Shown: positions 7,520 to 16,764, numbered from the stretch's first letter. The stretch: DNA of 33,301 bases from CAYRGG01 sp964423745 (GCA_964423745.1 CAYRGG010000049.1:1-33301), one strand, 5' to 3'. A program made the numbers and translations. The notes: generated by a model from the letters alone, not told the origin.

Positions 7520-8086
7520 ATGGCCGTATTAGGTCCCAATGCCGCCTTAGCGGCGGCGGCCGGTGCGACGGGTGTACGCTTCGATCCCCATCTGCAATGT
7601 AATTTCTTGGTGGAAATCGAAGGATTGCTGGTGGGCGGGTTCAGCAACGTTAGCGGTCTGGAATACGAAGTCGAATACGAGGAGTTTCGCGAGGGTGGCG
7701 TTAACGGTTATACCCATAAACTACCGAGCGGGATTAAATACCCGCAAAACCTGGTGCTTGAGCGTGGCTTAACCGACCTCGACTTTCTCTCCTCGTGGAG
7801 TTTGAGCCTGTTGGAGCTTCCCCTGTTGACCGCGGATTATCAGGAGAAGCTGGCGCAAGGCGATGTTAGACGTCGCGATGGCAGCATTTATCTGCTGGAT
7901 AACCGGCGTCTGCCGGTCATGTGGTGGAACTTCAAAGGTGCCTACCCGGTGCGATGGTCGGGTCCGCGGCTGCAAGCCGATACGTCCACTGTGGCTGTAG
8001 AAACCGTGGAGCTGGTCCACCAAGGTATCGTAAAACCCCGAGCTAGCCGTGCTCTGGCGGCGGCGCGCTTGGCCGCCAGTCTATAG
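7520..8086 (+). CDS. eCIS inner tube protein 2 (gp19-like)
   Basis: 188 aa, with AGAGG (7510-7514) ahead of ATG. After an Ala-rich leader it has the tube-family pattern (FDPHLQCNFLVEIEGLLVGGFSNVSGLEYEVEYEEFREGG in pieces, then KYPQNLVLERGLTD, and VETVELVHQGI near the end). It is a diverged paralog of the 144-aa tube protein, about 40 residues longer. In Afp and PVC a second tube paralog (Afp5 type) forms the tube-initiating ring on the spike hub, and the position here, close to the LysM and hub genes, supports that role. The family call is confident; the initiator role is inferred. Confidence 0.92.
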   Translation: MAVLGPNAALAAAAGATGVRFDPHLQCNFLVEIEGLLVGGFSNVSGLEYEVEYEEFREGGVNGYTHKLPSGIKYPQNLVLERGLTDLDFLSSWSLSLLELPLLTADYQEKLAQGDVRRRDGSIYLLDNRRLPVMWWNFKGAYPVRWSGPRLQADTSTVAVETVELVHQGIVKPRASRALAAARLAASL

Positions 8087-8095
8087 GAGCAGGCC

Positions 8096-9358
8096 ATGTA
8101 TCATGCTCAATATTCCCCGCCACACTGGTACACGGCGCTAAACCCGAGTCTGGTCGAGCGGCTCAACCGACCGCGGTTGCAATCAGGGGTTATAAATAAC
8201 CGCTGGAGCAAACCTATGCTCAATCGAGGCCAAGGGCTGGTTCGACGCTTGCCCATGATGGTCTCTTCCCTGCAACGCTGGGGTAGGACAACAGGTTCTG
8301 TTCCTGCCGGGGTGCCCATCGTACATGCACGCCCCTTGTTATCCTACGCGGATAACTCGTCGGTCTCAGCGTCGCCGAATACGGCAACGGTTGCGCTGCT
8401 GAACGCCCAGGCTAAGCCACTACCTGGTGCAGCGGTGGTGTCAATGCCGACTAAGCAACAGGTTTCACAGTTTCAAGCGCCCTCAGCGCCCCAAGAAGCA
8501 AACCTCAATCGCAGCGGAGCCTCGTCCAGCGGGCACTCGGTTCAGATTTCTCCAATACCATCTCAGCCATCGGCAAAAAAACTGCTTCAGCGCAGCAGCG
8601 AGCTACCCCAAACATCGATCTCTGATGCAAACAAGCAGGTGGAGGAAATTCCTTTTGTGCTTCCACCAGCAGGCGTTGGCAATAATCGTTTTCCTGCGCT
8701 GGTCAATGAAGCCGACAAGCCATCAACCGCTAGTAAAATATTATCCGTTCGCAAGGCATTATCCGTAGTCAAGGCTACGCCTATCAGTACGGTTGCCCTC
8801 GATCAAAAACCGCTCGCCCTTGGACCTCCACGACGGACGTCTGCCGCGACGCTTTGCAAGGCTAGTTCAACAGCTCCTCACTCCCTTCAGCCTCTTGAGA
8901 AAACAAGGCCGCTAATGCGTTATCTCAGTATCTCAGCGACAACAGCGGTGATGCGAAGATCACCGCTTCTGCCCGTGGTGCGGGAAAAAGTGATGTCAAC
9001 CACGCTACCAACCGCCCCAGTCTTAGCGGGCTTGGCGCCAACCCGTTCCGAAGGATTTAGGTCCCTGCCAACATCAAGCCACTCTTTGGAAGTGTCTAGG
9101 GAAATGCCGCTCGTGGGCAAAGCCGCCGCTTTGGGTTCTGTGTCAGCAGCGCCCACCCACGGGGTGATCCAGCGGCAACTAGCTCCTGCTGCCAGCGCCC
9201 CATCCGCGTCTCAATTCTCAACCGCCGTACCTTCCTTACCGAGCGTAGGCGTGGCGCAGCCAGCCGCTCAAGCACCAGACGTGACTAGTTTAACCGAACA
9301 GGTGTATCAGCGGCTGCTGCGGCGCTGGGCGTTGGAACGGGAACGCCGGGGAGGGTAA
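8096..9358 (+). CDS. Pro/Ser/Ala-rich eCIS-associated protein of unknown role
   Basis: 420 aa; AGGAGCAGG precedes ATG 8096. Most of the chain is low-complexity and probably disordered, with recurrent short segments of the type RPLLS, RSPLLPVV, MPLVGKAA and HGVIQRQ, set in Ser/Ala/Pro-rich linkers. The last 25 residues (VTSLTEQVYQRLLRRWALERERRGG) form a predicted amphipathic helix. I recall this as a shared C-terminal motif of proteins at this locus position, between tube initiator and LysM gene, in other eCIS clusters. No enzymatic motif is seen. It could be an adaptor, a luminal or assembly factor, or a very diverged analogue of Afp6. It is not a typical helical tape measure. Reality of the gene is well supported by tight spacing on both sides (9 and 4 bp). 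Confidence 0.8.
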   Translation: MYHAQYSPPHWYTALNPSLVERLNRPRLQSGVINNRWSKPMLNRGQGLVRRLPMMVSSLQRWGRTTGSVPAGVPIVHARPLLSYADNSSVSASPNTATVALLNAQAKPLPGAAVVSMPTKQQVSQFQAPSAPQEANLNRSGASSSGHSVQISPIPSQPSAKKLLQRSSELPQTSISDANKQVEEIPFVLPPAGVGNNRFPALVNEADKPSTASKILSVRKALSVVKATPISTVALDQKPLALGPPRRTSAATLCKASSTAPHSLQPLEKTRPLMRYLSISATTAVMRRSPLLPVVREKVMSTTLPTAPVLAGLAPTRSEGFRSLPTSSHSLEVSREMPLVGKAAALGSVSAAPTHGVIQRQLAPAASAPSASQFSTAVPSLPSVGVAQPAAQAPDVTSLTEQVYQRLLRRWALERERRGG

Positions 9359-9362
9359 GAAC

Positions 9363-9980
9363 ATGGCCTTGGAGAAAGCTTTCATCACCCCCGAGGGGGA
9401 GCTGCCGATTCCGGTGCTGTTCAATCCTACCCAGTACCAGCTGGAGCACAGCAATCAGATCGCGGAGATCGGCATACCCGGTTTGGGCGCGCCCATCCTC
9501 CAGTATGTGCGCGGCAACAGCCGCACACTGACCATGGAATTGTTGTTCGACACCTACGAGCGCCAAACCGATGTGCGCCGCTACACCGACGCGATCTACG
9601 CGCTGCTGACCATCAAGCCCGAGACCCATGTTCCCCCCGTGTGTACCTTCGAGTGGGGGGGATTTAGTTTTCGCTGCGTGATAACCAGCGTGAGCGGCCG
9701 GTTCACGCTGTTTCTGGGGGACGGTACCCCGGTGCGGGCTATCCTCAACGTGACCTTTGTGGAAACCATCGATGTGGAGGTAGAGGTGCGGCGTGCCCCC
9801 ACCGAATCGGTGGACCATGCTAAAACCCACACGGTCAAGCGTGGTGAGACCTTGCCCCATATTGCCGCCCTGGAATATGAAAACCCGGCGCAGTGGCGTC
9901 ACATCGCCAGGGCCAACGGTATCCTCAACCCGCGTCAGCTGATGCCGGGCCAGGTATTGATCCTGCCGCCGTTGCGCTGA
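9363..9980 (+). CDS. LysM-domain tube/baseplate protein (Afp7/gp53-like)
   Basis: 205 aa, starting four bases after the previous stop codon with GGAGGGTAAGA as ribosome binding site. Residues 1-145 are the contractile-injection-system tube-protein domain (PVLFNPTQYQLEHSNQIAEIGIPGLG in part, RTLTMELLFDTYE, FRCVITSVSGRFTLF). Residues about 155-204 are a LysM domain (HTVKRGETLPHIAALEYENP, then NPRQLMPGQVLILPPL). In Afp and PVC this protein joins the tube initiator and spike hub to the baseplate; the LysM fold is used as a structural clamp rather than for peptidoglycan binding. Length and domain order are normal for the family. Confidence 0.93.
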   Translation: MALEKAFITPEGELPIPVLFNPTQYQLEHSNQIAEIGIPGLGAPILQYVRGNSRTLTMELLFDTYERQTDVRRYTDAIYALLTIKPETHVPPVCTFEWGGFSFRCVITSVSGRFTLFLGDGTPVRAILNVTFVETIDVEVEVRRAPTESVDHAKTHTVKRGETLPHIAALEYENPAQWRHIARANGILNPRQLMPGQVLILPPLR

Positions 9981-9996
9981 GGCAAGGGAGAGAACC

Positions 9997-11058
9997 GTGT
10001 CCAACCGCTACGTTGCCCCGGACTTCCGCGTCGACATCGACGGCACCAGCCTGCAAGCCGAGGTGTCCCGCCATATCCTTGATATCAGCGTCGACCAGGA
10101 ACCGGGTACCTTGGATCACTTCAGCCTCACCCTGGCCAATCCTTACCCTGCCATGCGCTGGACCCACACGAGGGACGCCGATCTGTTTCAAGCGGGTAAC
10201 GCCGTCACTATCCACATGGGCTATGTAGACCAGCTACAACCTCTGTTCACCGGCGAAATCACCCGCATCAGCCCTGATTTTCCAGAATCCGGTACGCCCA
10301 CAATCAGCGTCGAGGGGTACAGCTATCTTCATCGTCTCAAGGGTGAGACGACGACTCGCACTTTCCAAGACGTCACCGATAAACAGATCGCCGAGATCAT
10401 CGCTCGGGATCTGGGGTTAACCCTAGAGGCCGAAGACACGGGAACCAAACACCCTTACATTATCCAGTACAATCAGACCAACCTAGCGTTCCTGTTAGAA
10501 CGGGCGCAGAAAATTCGCTTCGAGATGCTGGTTGACGGTCAAACACTCATCTTTCGCAAAGCCAACAATGACGCGAGCAAGGTCTATACCTTGCACTGGG
10601 GCAGCACCTTAAAGAGTTTCAGCGTCACCATGAACACCTTGGAGCCGAGGTCTGACGTGCAAGTTCGCGGCTACGATCCCATGACGAAGCAGGAAATCAT
10701 TGGGCGGGCGGGCAGAGGCGCCGAGAATTCCAGTATGGGAGGTACCCGCACGGGTGCGGAGGTCACAGCCGCGGCCTTGGAGCAAAACCGGCAGACGGTG
10801 TGCGTGGATATGCCGGTGGCATCGCAGCAGGAGGCCGATCAGCTCGCCCAGGCCATTTACAACGAGCACCTGCTCGACTTTATTACGGGCACCGGTAGCG
10901 CCATCGGTTTACCCCAGCTGCGTGCCGGAACCGTGCTCGAACTGACGGGATTGGGGCCGCGCTTTAGCGGGCTTTACTACCTCAGCCAGACCACTCACAG
11001 CCTCAACGACAGCGGTTATCAAACCCGCTTCAGCGTTAAAAGGAATGCCTTGTCATGA
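9997..11058 (+). CDS. Spike hub protein, phage late control D / gp27-like
   Basis: 353 aa from GTG 9997 with AGGGAGAG upstream. It resembles the gp27/VgrG N-terminal and phage late control gene D family: an initial beta domain (APDFRVDIDGTSLQAEVSRH), GNAVTIHMGYVDQLQPLFTG, a GYSYLHRLKG turn, FQDVTDKQIAEIIA, and the region after 690 nt that closes the hub. In eCIS it forms the trimeric platform linking the tube to the spike (N-terminal part of Afp8). Here hub and spike are split into two genes, overlapping by ATGA at 11055-11058, as in many eCIS other than Afp. Confidence 0.92.
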   Translation: MSNRYVAPDFRVDIDGTSLQAEVSRHILDISVDQEPGTLDHFSLTLANPYPAMRWTHTRDADLFQAGNAVTIHMGYVDQLQPLFTGEITRISPDFPESGTPTISVEGYSYLHRLKGETTTRTFQDVTDKQIAEIIARDLGLTLEAEDTGTKHPYIIQYNQTNLAFLLERAQKIRFEMLVDGQTLIFRKANNDASKVYTLHWGSTLKSFSVTMNTLEPRSDVQVRGYDPMTKQEIIGRAGRGAENSSMGGTRTGAEVTAAALEQNRQTVCVDMPVASQQEADQLAQAIYNEHLLDFITGTGSAIGLPQLRAGTVLELTGLGPRFSGLYYLSQTTHSLNDSGYQTRFSVKRNALS

Positions 11059-11696
11059 ATCTGCTCGATGTGTTGCCACAAGCGAGTCCCCGCGCCGCTA
11101 ACCGCATCTATGGGGTGGTGGTGGGGATTGTCACCAACAATCAGGATCCGGATGGACTCGGTCGGGTGCGGCTGCGTTTCCCATGGCTATCGGCTCACGA
11201 CGAGAGCGGTTGGGCCCGTATCGCCAGCCTCATGGCGGGCGCTGACCGGGGTGCTTATTTTTTACCCGAGGTGGATGATGAAGTGCTGGTCGCCTTCGAA
11301 CAGGGCGATGTGCGCTTTCCCTATGTGTTGGGCGCGCTCTGGAACGGCAACGATAAACCCCCGGGGAACAACGTCGATGGCAACAACAACCAGCGCCTGT
11401 TTAAATCCCGCAGCGGCCACCTGCTGCGTTTGGACGACACCGAGGGGGAGGCAAGGATCGAAATCATCGGCAGCAGCGGCAAGTGTCACATCACCCTCGA
11501 CGCCAACGCCAACACGATCACCCTCGACGCCGACAGGGACGTGGTCATCCGTGCCGGCAACGGTAAGCTGAGCTTGAGCGGCAACCGCGTTGAGATAACC
11601 TCCCAAGCGGAGCTGACCATCGAGGCGGGGCAGAATATGGATCTTAAGGCAGGCCCACAGCTCAATCTCAAAGGTCAAATTATCAATATCAACTGA
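11055..11696 (+). CDS. Spike protein, gp5 / baseplate V / VgrG C-terminal-like
   Basis: 213 aa, translationally coupled to the hub gene. Residues about 15-100 form an OB-fold (YGVVVGIVTNNQDPDGLGRVRLRFPW, WARIASLMAGADRG, EVDDEVLVAFEQGD, PYVLGALWNGNDKPP, in pieces). From about residue 115 there is a repeated beta pattern (ITLDANANTITLDADRDVVI and similar) that would form the triangular beta-helix needle. It would be the trimeric spike on which the PAAR tip sits. No lysozyme domain or toxin extension is present. Confidence 0.93.
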   Translation: MNLLDVLPQASPRAANRIYGVVVGIVTNNQDPDGLGRVRLRFPWLSAHDESGWARIASLMAGADRGAYFLPEVDDEVLVAFEQGDVRFPYVLGALWNGNDKPPGNNVDGNNNQRLFKSRSGHLLRLDDTEGEARIEIIGSSGKCHITLDANANTITLDADRDVVIRAGNGKLSLSGNRVEITSQAELTIEAGQNMDLKAGPQLNLKGQIININ

Positions 11697-11715
11697 TCAA
11701 AAAAAGGTAGTAGCC

Positions 11716-12114
11716 ATGGGAAAACCTGCAGCTAAACAAGGCGATCGGATTACCGCCACCGATACCCATATCGTTATGGTGCAAGACGGGCCCGTCACCG
11801 TGCCCAAGCCTTTCCCCCATCCCTTCACCGGCATCATCAACGGTAACACAAGCGCTGATGTCAACATCATGGGCCGCGCCGCCGCCACCGTGGGCAGCAG
11901 CGCCGATAACATGCCCCCCCATGTGCCGACACCGCCAGGATTAGCGTTTCAACGTCCACCGGCCAACAAGGCGAGCGTCAAGACCGGCAGTCAAACGGTG
12001 AAGATCAACGGCAAGCCCGCGGCCCGCCATAGGGACAGCGCCATGACCTGCAACGATCCGGCTGATTTGCCCGTAGGTGCCGTAGTGGCGACGGCTACGG
12101 TGAATATCGGCTGA
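11716..12114 (+). CDS. PAAR-like spike tip protein
   Basis: 132 aa, AAGGTAG upstream of ATG 11716. It has the PAAR pattern: MGKPAAKQGDRITATDTHIV, a Pro-rich middle (PKPFPHPFTGII), GRAAATVGS, and a C-terminal half with VKINGKPAARHRDSAMTC. His, Cys and the glycines fit the metal-stabilised conical tip of Afp10-type proteins. It caps the gp5-like spike and makes first contact with the target. The protein is only the tip domain, with no fused effector. Confidence 0.92.
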   Translation: MGKPAAKQGDRITATDTHIVMVQDGPVTVPKPFPHPFTGIINGNTSADVNIMGRAAATVGSSADNMPPHVPTPPGLAFQRPPANKASVKTGSQTVKINGKPAARHRDSAMTCNDPADLPVGAVVATATVNIG

Positions 12115-12126
12115 GGTGTGTCCACC

Positions 12127-12513
12127 ATGAGCGATTTTCTCGGCACCGGTTGGCATTTCCCCCTCAGCGTGGATAACCAGGGCTGCATAGCCATGGTGGC
12201 CGAAGAGGCGCGCATCCGCCAAGCCATCTGGATCATTCTCGACACCGCTCGGGGCGAGCGGGTCATGCGCCCGGATTTCGGGTGCGGTATCCATGAGTGG
12301 GTGTTTGCGGTCAACAACACCGCCACCGCTGGCCGCGTCGCCGACGCCGTGCGCCAGGCGCTGATCCGCTGGGAACCGCGCATCGACCAGATTGAAGTGA
12401 ACGCCACCAATAACCCCGAGCAGCCCGAGCGGCTACGAGTCGACATTGCTTACCGGGTGCGCACCACCAACAACCGTTTCAACCTGACTTATCCTTTTTA
12501 TCTGGAGTATTGA
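12127..12513 (+). CDS. Baseplate gp25-like protein (Afp9/GPW-gp25)
   Basis: 128 aa from ATG 12127, which has TGAGG (12112-12116) ten bases upstream; the in-frame GTG at 12118 is too close to that site. The sequence shows the gp25/GPW family: FLGTGWHFPL, IRQAIWIILDTARGERVMRP, DFGCGIHEWVF, ALIRWEPRI, and a final beta strand pair. gp25 starts sheath assembly by presenting a sheath-like handshake fold in the baseplate wedge. It sits between the spike tip and the wedge genes, the usual eCIS order. Confidence 0.92.
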   Translation: MSDFLGTGWHFPLSVDNQGCIAMVAEEARIRQAIWIILDTARGERVMRPDFGCGIHEWVFAVNNTATAGRVADAVRQALIRWEPRIDQIEVNATNNPEQPERLRVDIAYRVRTTNNRFNLTYPFYLEY

Positions 12514-12516
12514 TCC

Positions 12517-15500
12517 ATGCCCCTGCCAGCGCCTCCGCTCGATCCCCGCCGCTATGACGACATCGTGCGCCAAACCGAAACCTGGGTCCGTTATTTTACC
12601 GCCGCCACGCCATCGCCCTGGCGTCCCACGGACGAGGGTGATGGCAAAATCGACGCCGCTCAAGCGCTGATACGCATCTTTGGGCGTATGGCGGTGCTGG
12701 TCATCGAGCGTTTGAATCGCGCACCCGAAAAGAACTTTCTCGCCTTTTTGAACCTGATTGGCACCCAGCCGTTGCCGCCGCAATCGGCCCGGGTGCCCCT
12801 CACCTTCGAGCTGGCCAGCGCCAGCCCCACAGCGGGTTTCGTCCCCGCCCGCACTCCCGTTGCTGCGTTACCCCAAGCGGGTGACGTTGACGAAGTGGTG
12901 TTCGAGACCGAGCGGGAGGTGGCGGTGACGCCCGCACGGTTGACCGCAGTGTGGGTGCATGAACCCGCTGCCGATCGCTACGCTGACTATACAAGTGTGG
13001 CCTTGAGCGATACGGACGAGGATTTTCCTGCCTTTAGCAGCGCTAGCCCCAGCGACCACAGCCTCTATCTTGCCCAGGATGAGCTGTTGGCGTTGCCCCA
13101 TGTGAAGACCGCGGTGTTGACCCTGGAATCTCCTGCCGCCCCCGTCCTCGCCAACCTTGCTATCAGCTGGTTCGCATGGGATGGAAGCTGCTGGCAGCCT
13201 GTGGAGGCGAGTTCCGCGGTGGTGGCAGGGCGCTGGCAGGTGAGCCTCAGCGTCATGCCTGTCGCCCACGCCCAGAGTGTCGATGGACAGGAGGCGCGCT
13301 GGTTGCGGGGGCGGTTGAACACGCCGCTGCCAGCAACGGGTGAGGCTTTACCCGTCATCGATCAGGCGACCCTGCACGTGCAGGGGCAAGCTGCCGGGCT
13401 CACCCCCGATCACGCCCTGGTCCAGGGACAACCCCTAAATTTAACCGTGGATTTTTATCCCTTCGGCGAGCAGCCGCGGCGCAACGACGCCTTTTATCTG
13501 GCGAGCGAGGCCGCATTAGCACGGCCCAATGCCGAGGTCAGTCTCCATATAGAACTGAGCGAGCCGCAGCCGCTGCCATTGCAGCCTTCCGCCGATCTCG
13601 CCCTTGCGTGGGAGGTCTGGGATGGGCAGGGGTGGCGCAGGCTCACCCCCACGGGTCAGGCGCAGGTGATGAAGCTGCTAGCGTCGGGTACGATAACCTT
13701 TACTTTACCCGCGCAGCTCGGCCCCACCCAGGTCAACGGCATAACTGCCTATTGGCTGCGGGCTCGTATCGTCGCCGGGGATTACGGCGTTGCCCCCAGC
13801 AGCGAGTGGGATGAAAGCCGTCAAACCCTCGTCACCCAAGGCGGCTATGGCCCCCCATCCCTGGCCCGCGTGCGCCTCGACTATCGCTATCAAGCAACCG
13901 CGCCCATAGCGCTGTGTAAGACCCATAATCATTTCAACTATACGACCCACGAGGCTCCATTTACGCCCTTTATTCTCTTTGTGCCCGCGGTGGATACTCA
14001 ACCCGCCTTGTATCTGGGTTTTGACCGGTCCTTCGACAACCGTCCCACGAGTCTTTATGTCCAGGTGGCGCCAGCCACTCCCGCGGAGCAAAGCGCATGG
14101 TATCAGGCTGTTGCCACCTCCGGTTCAACCCGGCTGGTGTGGGAGTATGCCAGCGCCAATAGCGGTTGGCAGCCCTTGGGTGCCGTGGATGAAACCCAAC
14201 GCTTTAGCGTCAGCGGCATGGTTGAATTTCTCGGTCCCGCGGATTTCTCCCTCCACCGCGCGTTCGGTCAAACCCGCTACTGGTTGCGGGTGCGCCAGGA
14301 AGGTGAACCCTTGGCCTTTATCCCCCGGCTCAAGGGTCTGCTCATCAACACCACCTGGGCCAGCCAAGGAGTGACCTTGGAAAACGAGATGTTGGGCTCC
14401 AGCAACGGTGAGCCCAAACAGACGTTTCGCAGCGCCTACGCGCCGGTGTTGTTGCAGCCTGCGGTTAGCTTGCAGGTGCGCGAGCCGGAACCGTCGTCCG
14501 TGCAAAAACACCTGGCTGTAACGGCCGGAGTTAGCGCTGATGCCGTGGCCGCTAGACAGGAATCCAATGGGCGTCACGAGGGGGCCTGGGTGACCTGGCG
14601 GCAGGTGGCGGACTTTCACGGTTCAACTCCCCAGGACCGCCATTACCTGCTCGATCATTTGACCGGTGCCGTGTCCTTTGGCGATGGCCAGCAGGGTAGG
14701 GTGCCGCCCCGGGGGCGTGACAACATCCGTCTGCAACGCTACCGCAGCGGCGGTGGTGCCCACGGCAACCGCCCCGCTGCCACCATTACCCAGCTCAAGA
14801 CCACGCTGCCTTACGTGGCCGCCGTCAGCAATCCCGAAGCCGCTAGCGGTGGGGCCGATGCAGAAGCGCTGGAACGGGTGGTGGAGCGGGGGCCGAAGAC
14901 CCTGCGTCATCGCCACCGGGCGGTGACCGCCCAGGATCTAGAAGATCTCGCCTTTGAGGCGTCACCGGCGGTGGCGCGGGCACGCGCTATCACCCCCCTA
15001 TTCAATCCCGTCGAGTTACCATGGCGGCCGTTGTTTCACCTCAATATAACTCAGCCGGGTGAAATCAAAGTTGAACTAGACTGGCAGGACTCGAAACCCC
15101 TCGCTATTGCCCTTTATGGTCCGGGGCAAGGCAGCGCCTATGGCCAGGTCCAGGGAGCCAGTCCATTGCGACTCAGCTATACGGTGGAGTCCACGCGGTT
15201 TCAACCCGGTGAGCGCTGGTGGGTAGCCGTTACCAATACTGCTAACGAATATGTGAACGGGGTGAGTCTGAAGCTGGCGTATCCCGTCGGGATGCTCGAC
15301 AGCAGTTTTCAAGTACCACCCCAGGATATTCCCGAGGTCACCGGGGCAGGGCGGAGTGAACTTATCATCGTACCCCAGGCTAGCGGTTCCCGGCCCATGC
15401 CGAGTCCGCGCCTGCTGCGCCAGGTGGAGGCGTATGTGCGCGCCCGCTGCGGCGCTGATATGGCGCTACGGGTGCGGGAACCCCATTGGCTGGAGGTGAC

Positions 15501-15801
15501 GGTTGCGGCCCAGGTGATCGTTGCCCCTGGACATAACACCGACAGCGTGCACGTTGCGGTGGTGGCTGAGTTGACGCGGTTTTTACACCCCCTGAGCGGC
15601 GCCAAAACTGGGCGGGGATGGCCCTTTGGGCGCCTGCCCCAGCGATCCGATGTCTATTCGCTGCTAGAGTCCGTGCCAGGGGTAGATCATGTGCGTTCCT
15701 TGTCCATCCTGCAACCCGAGGTGGCGCCACCGGAGCGCCAGTGGTTTTTGATCTTCTCGGGCCAGCATCGAATAAGCATGGGAATTAGCGGGAGACTGTG
15801 A
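12517..15801 (+). CDS. Large baseplate wedge protein, gp6/J-like (Afp11-like), with an inserted beta domain
   Basis: 1094 aa, three bases after the gp25 stop codon, with GGAG in the preceding gene. It matches the large 'putative baseplate assembly protein' family of eCIS: the N-terminus (YDDIVRQTETWVRYFTAATP, then LIRIFGRMAVLVIERLNRAP), repeated Trp-rich beta domains (about residues 210-640), the gp6/J core (GVSFGDGQQG-like, YRSGGGAHGN, RVVERGPKTLRHRHRAVTAQDLEDLA), and a C-terminal end (DVYSLLESVPGVDHVRSLSI). Residues about 839-924 look like an inserted pre-peptidase C-terminal (PPC)-type beta-sandwich. With the next protein it would form the baseplate wedge heterodimer. Confidence 0.92.
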   Translation: MPLPAPPLDPRRYDDIVRQTETWVRYFTAATPSPWRPTDEGDGKIDAAQALIRIFGRMAVLVIERLNRAPEKNFLAFLNLIGTQPLPPQSARVPLTFELASASPTAGFVPARTPVAALPQAGDVDEVVFETEREVAVTPARLTAVWVHEPAADRYADYTSVALSDTDEDFPAFSSASPSDHSLYLAQDELLALPHVKTAVLTLESPAAPVLANLAISWFAWDGSCWQPVEASSAVVAGRWQVSLSVMPVAHAQSVDGQEARWLRGRLNTPLPATGEALPVIDQATLHVQGQAAGLTPDHALVQGQPLNLTVDFYPFGEQPRRNDAFYLASEAALARPNAEVSLHIELSEPQPLPLQPSADLALAWEVWDGQGWRRLTPTGQAQVMKLLASGTITFTLPAQLGPTQVNGITAYWLRARIVAGDYGVAPSSEWDESRQTLVTQGGYGPPSLARVRLDYRYQATAPIALCKTHNHFNYTTHEAPFTPFILFVPAVDTQPALYLGFDRSFDNRPTSLYVQVAPATPAEQSAWYQAVATSGSTRLVWEYASANSGWQPLGAVDETQRFSVSGMVEFLGPADFSLHRAFGQTRYWLRVRQEGEPLAFIPRLKGLLINTTWASQGVTLENEMLGSSNGEPKQTFRSAYAPVLLQPAVSLQVREPEPSSVQKHLAVTAGVSADAVAARQESNGRHEGAWVTWRQVADFHGSTPQDRHYLLDHLTGAVSFGDGQQGRVPPRGRDNIRLQRYRSGGGAHGNRPAATITQLKTTLPYVAAVSNPEAASGGADAEALERVVERGPKTLRHRHRAVTAQDLEDLAFEASPAVARARAITPLFNPVELPWRPLFHLNITQPGEIKVELDWQDSKPLAIALYGPGQGSAYGQVQGASPLRLSYTVESTRFQPGERWWVAVTNTANEYVNGVSLKLAYPVGMLDSSFQVPPQDIPEVTGAGRSELIIVPQASGSRPMPSPRLLRQVEAYVRARCGADMALRVREPHWLEVTVAAQVIVAPGHNTDSVHVAVVAELTRFLHPLSGAKTGRGWPFGRLPQRSDVYSLLESVPGVDHVRSLSILQPEVAPPERQWFLIFSGQHRISMGISGRL

Positions 15802-15804
15802 GCG

Positions 15805-16764
15805 ATGCCGATACCGCTTCCCAATTTGGATGACCGCCGTTTTGACGACCTCGTCGAAGAAGCCCGTGCGCTCATCCCCCACATATATCCGCAGTGGACC
15901 GACCACAACCCCAGTGACCCGGGGATTATCCTCATGGAAATGCTGGCCTGGTTGACGGAGACGGTGCTGTACCGGCTCGATCAGATCGCCGAACCCAACT
16001 ATCGGGTGTTTCTGCAGTTGTTGAATGGCCCAGAAAATCCAGTGCCCGCTGGTGATCTGGAACAGGCAATTCGGGTTACGGTGTTGTCGTTGCGGCAGCG
16101 CTATCGCGCCGTCACTGCCGAAGACTATGAATACTTGGTGCTGCAGGTATGGCCAGACACCGCAGCGGCGGCAACGGTGAACGAACCCGTGCAACGGGTG
16201 CTGTGCATGCCCCAGCGCAATCTGGAAGGTGAGGGCGAAGAGCGTACTCGGTCGGCGCCTGGCCATGTTAGTTTGGTCGTGGTGCCTGCGGGTGCGGCTC
16301 CACAGCCGAGCCTGGGGTTACGTGATGGCCTATGGCGGTTCTTGGATGAACGCCGACTGTTGACCGTACGTCATCATGTGGTGGGACCGGATTACCTCAA
16401 GGTGGAGATTAGCGGGAGCTTGTATCTCGAACAGGATGCCACGGCGGATACCGTTCGTGCCGTTGCCGTGGCAGCGCTGCGGGCGTACTTTGATCCGCTG
16501 ACCGGGGGAGGGCAGGGTAAGGGGTGGCCCTTCGGTCGCGGCGTCTATCTGTCCGAGATCCACCAGATTCTCGATGACATCCCTGGGGTGGATTTTGCCG
16601 ACGCCATCGGGCTCACGGCTATGGATCGGCCGGAGCGGGTGCTTTATGACAACGCCGGTGAACCCATTGGCCTCGGATTAGAGCCTAACGAGCTGGTGCA
16701 GCTGCAGACCAGCGATTTTACATTGTTAGAACCCACGGGTGTGACATGGCAAGCGCTAGACTGA
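15805..16764 (+). CDS. Second baseplate wedge protein, gp6/J-like (Afp12-like)
   Basis: 319 aa, ATG three bases after the previous stop codon. The beginning (IPLPNLDDRRFDDLVEEARALI, then WTDHNPSDPGIILMEMLAWLTETVLYRLDQ, in pieces) is the standard N-terminus of the shorter eCIS gp6-like protein. The RYRAVTAEDYEYLVL motif and the end (VYLSEIHQILDDIPGVDFAD) are shared with the larger wedge protein. It would pair with the 1094-aa protein in the wedge. It overlaps the next gene by 19 bases. Confidence 0.92.
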   Translation: MPIPLPNLDDRRFDDLVEEARALIPHIYPQWTDHNPSDPGIILMEMLAWLTETVLYRLDQIAEPNYRVFLQLLNGPENPVPAGDLEQAIRVTVLSLRQRYRAVTAEDYEYLVLQVWPDTAAAATVNEPVQRVLCMPQRNLEGEGEERTRSAPGHVSLVVVPAGAAPQPSLGLRDGLWRFLDERRLLTVRHHVVGPDYLKVEISGSLYLEQDATADTVRAVAVAALRAYFDPLTGGGQGKGWPFGRGVYLSEIHQILDDIPGVDFADAIGLTAMDRPERVLYDNAGEPIGLGLEPNELVQLQTSDFTLLEPTGVTWQALD

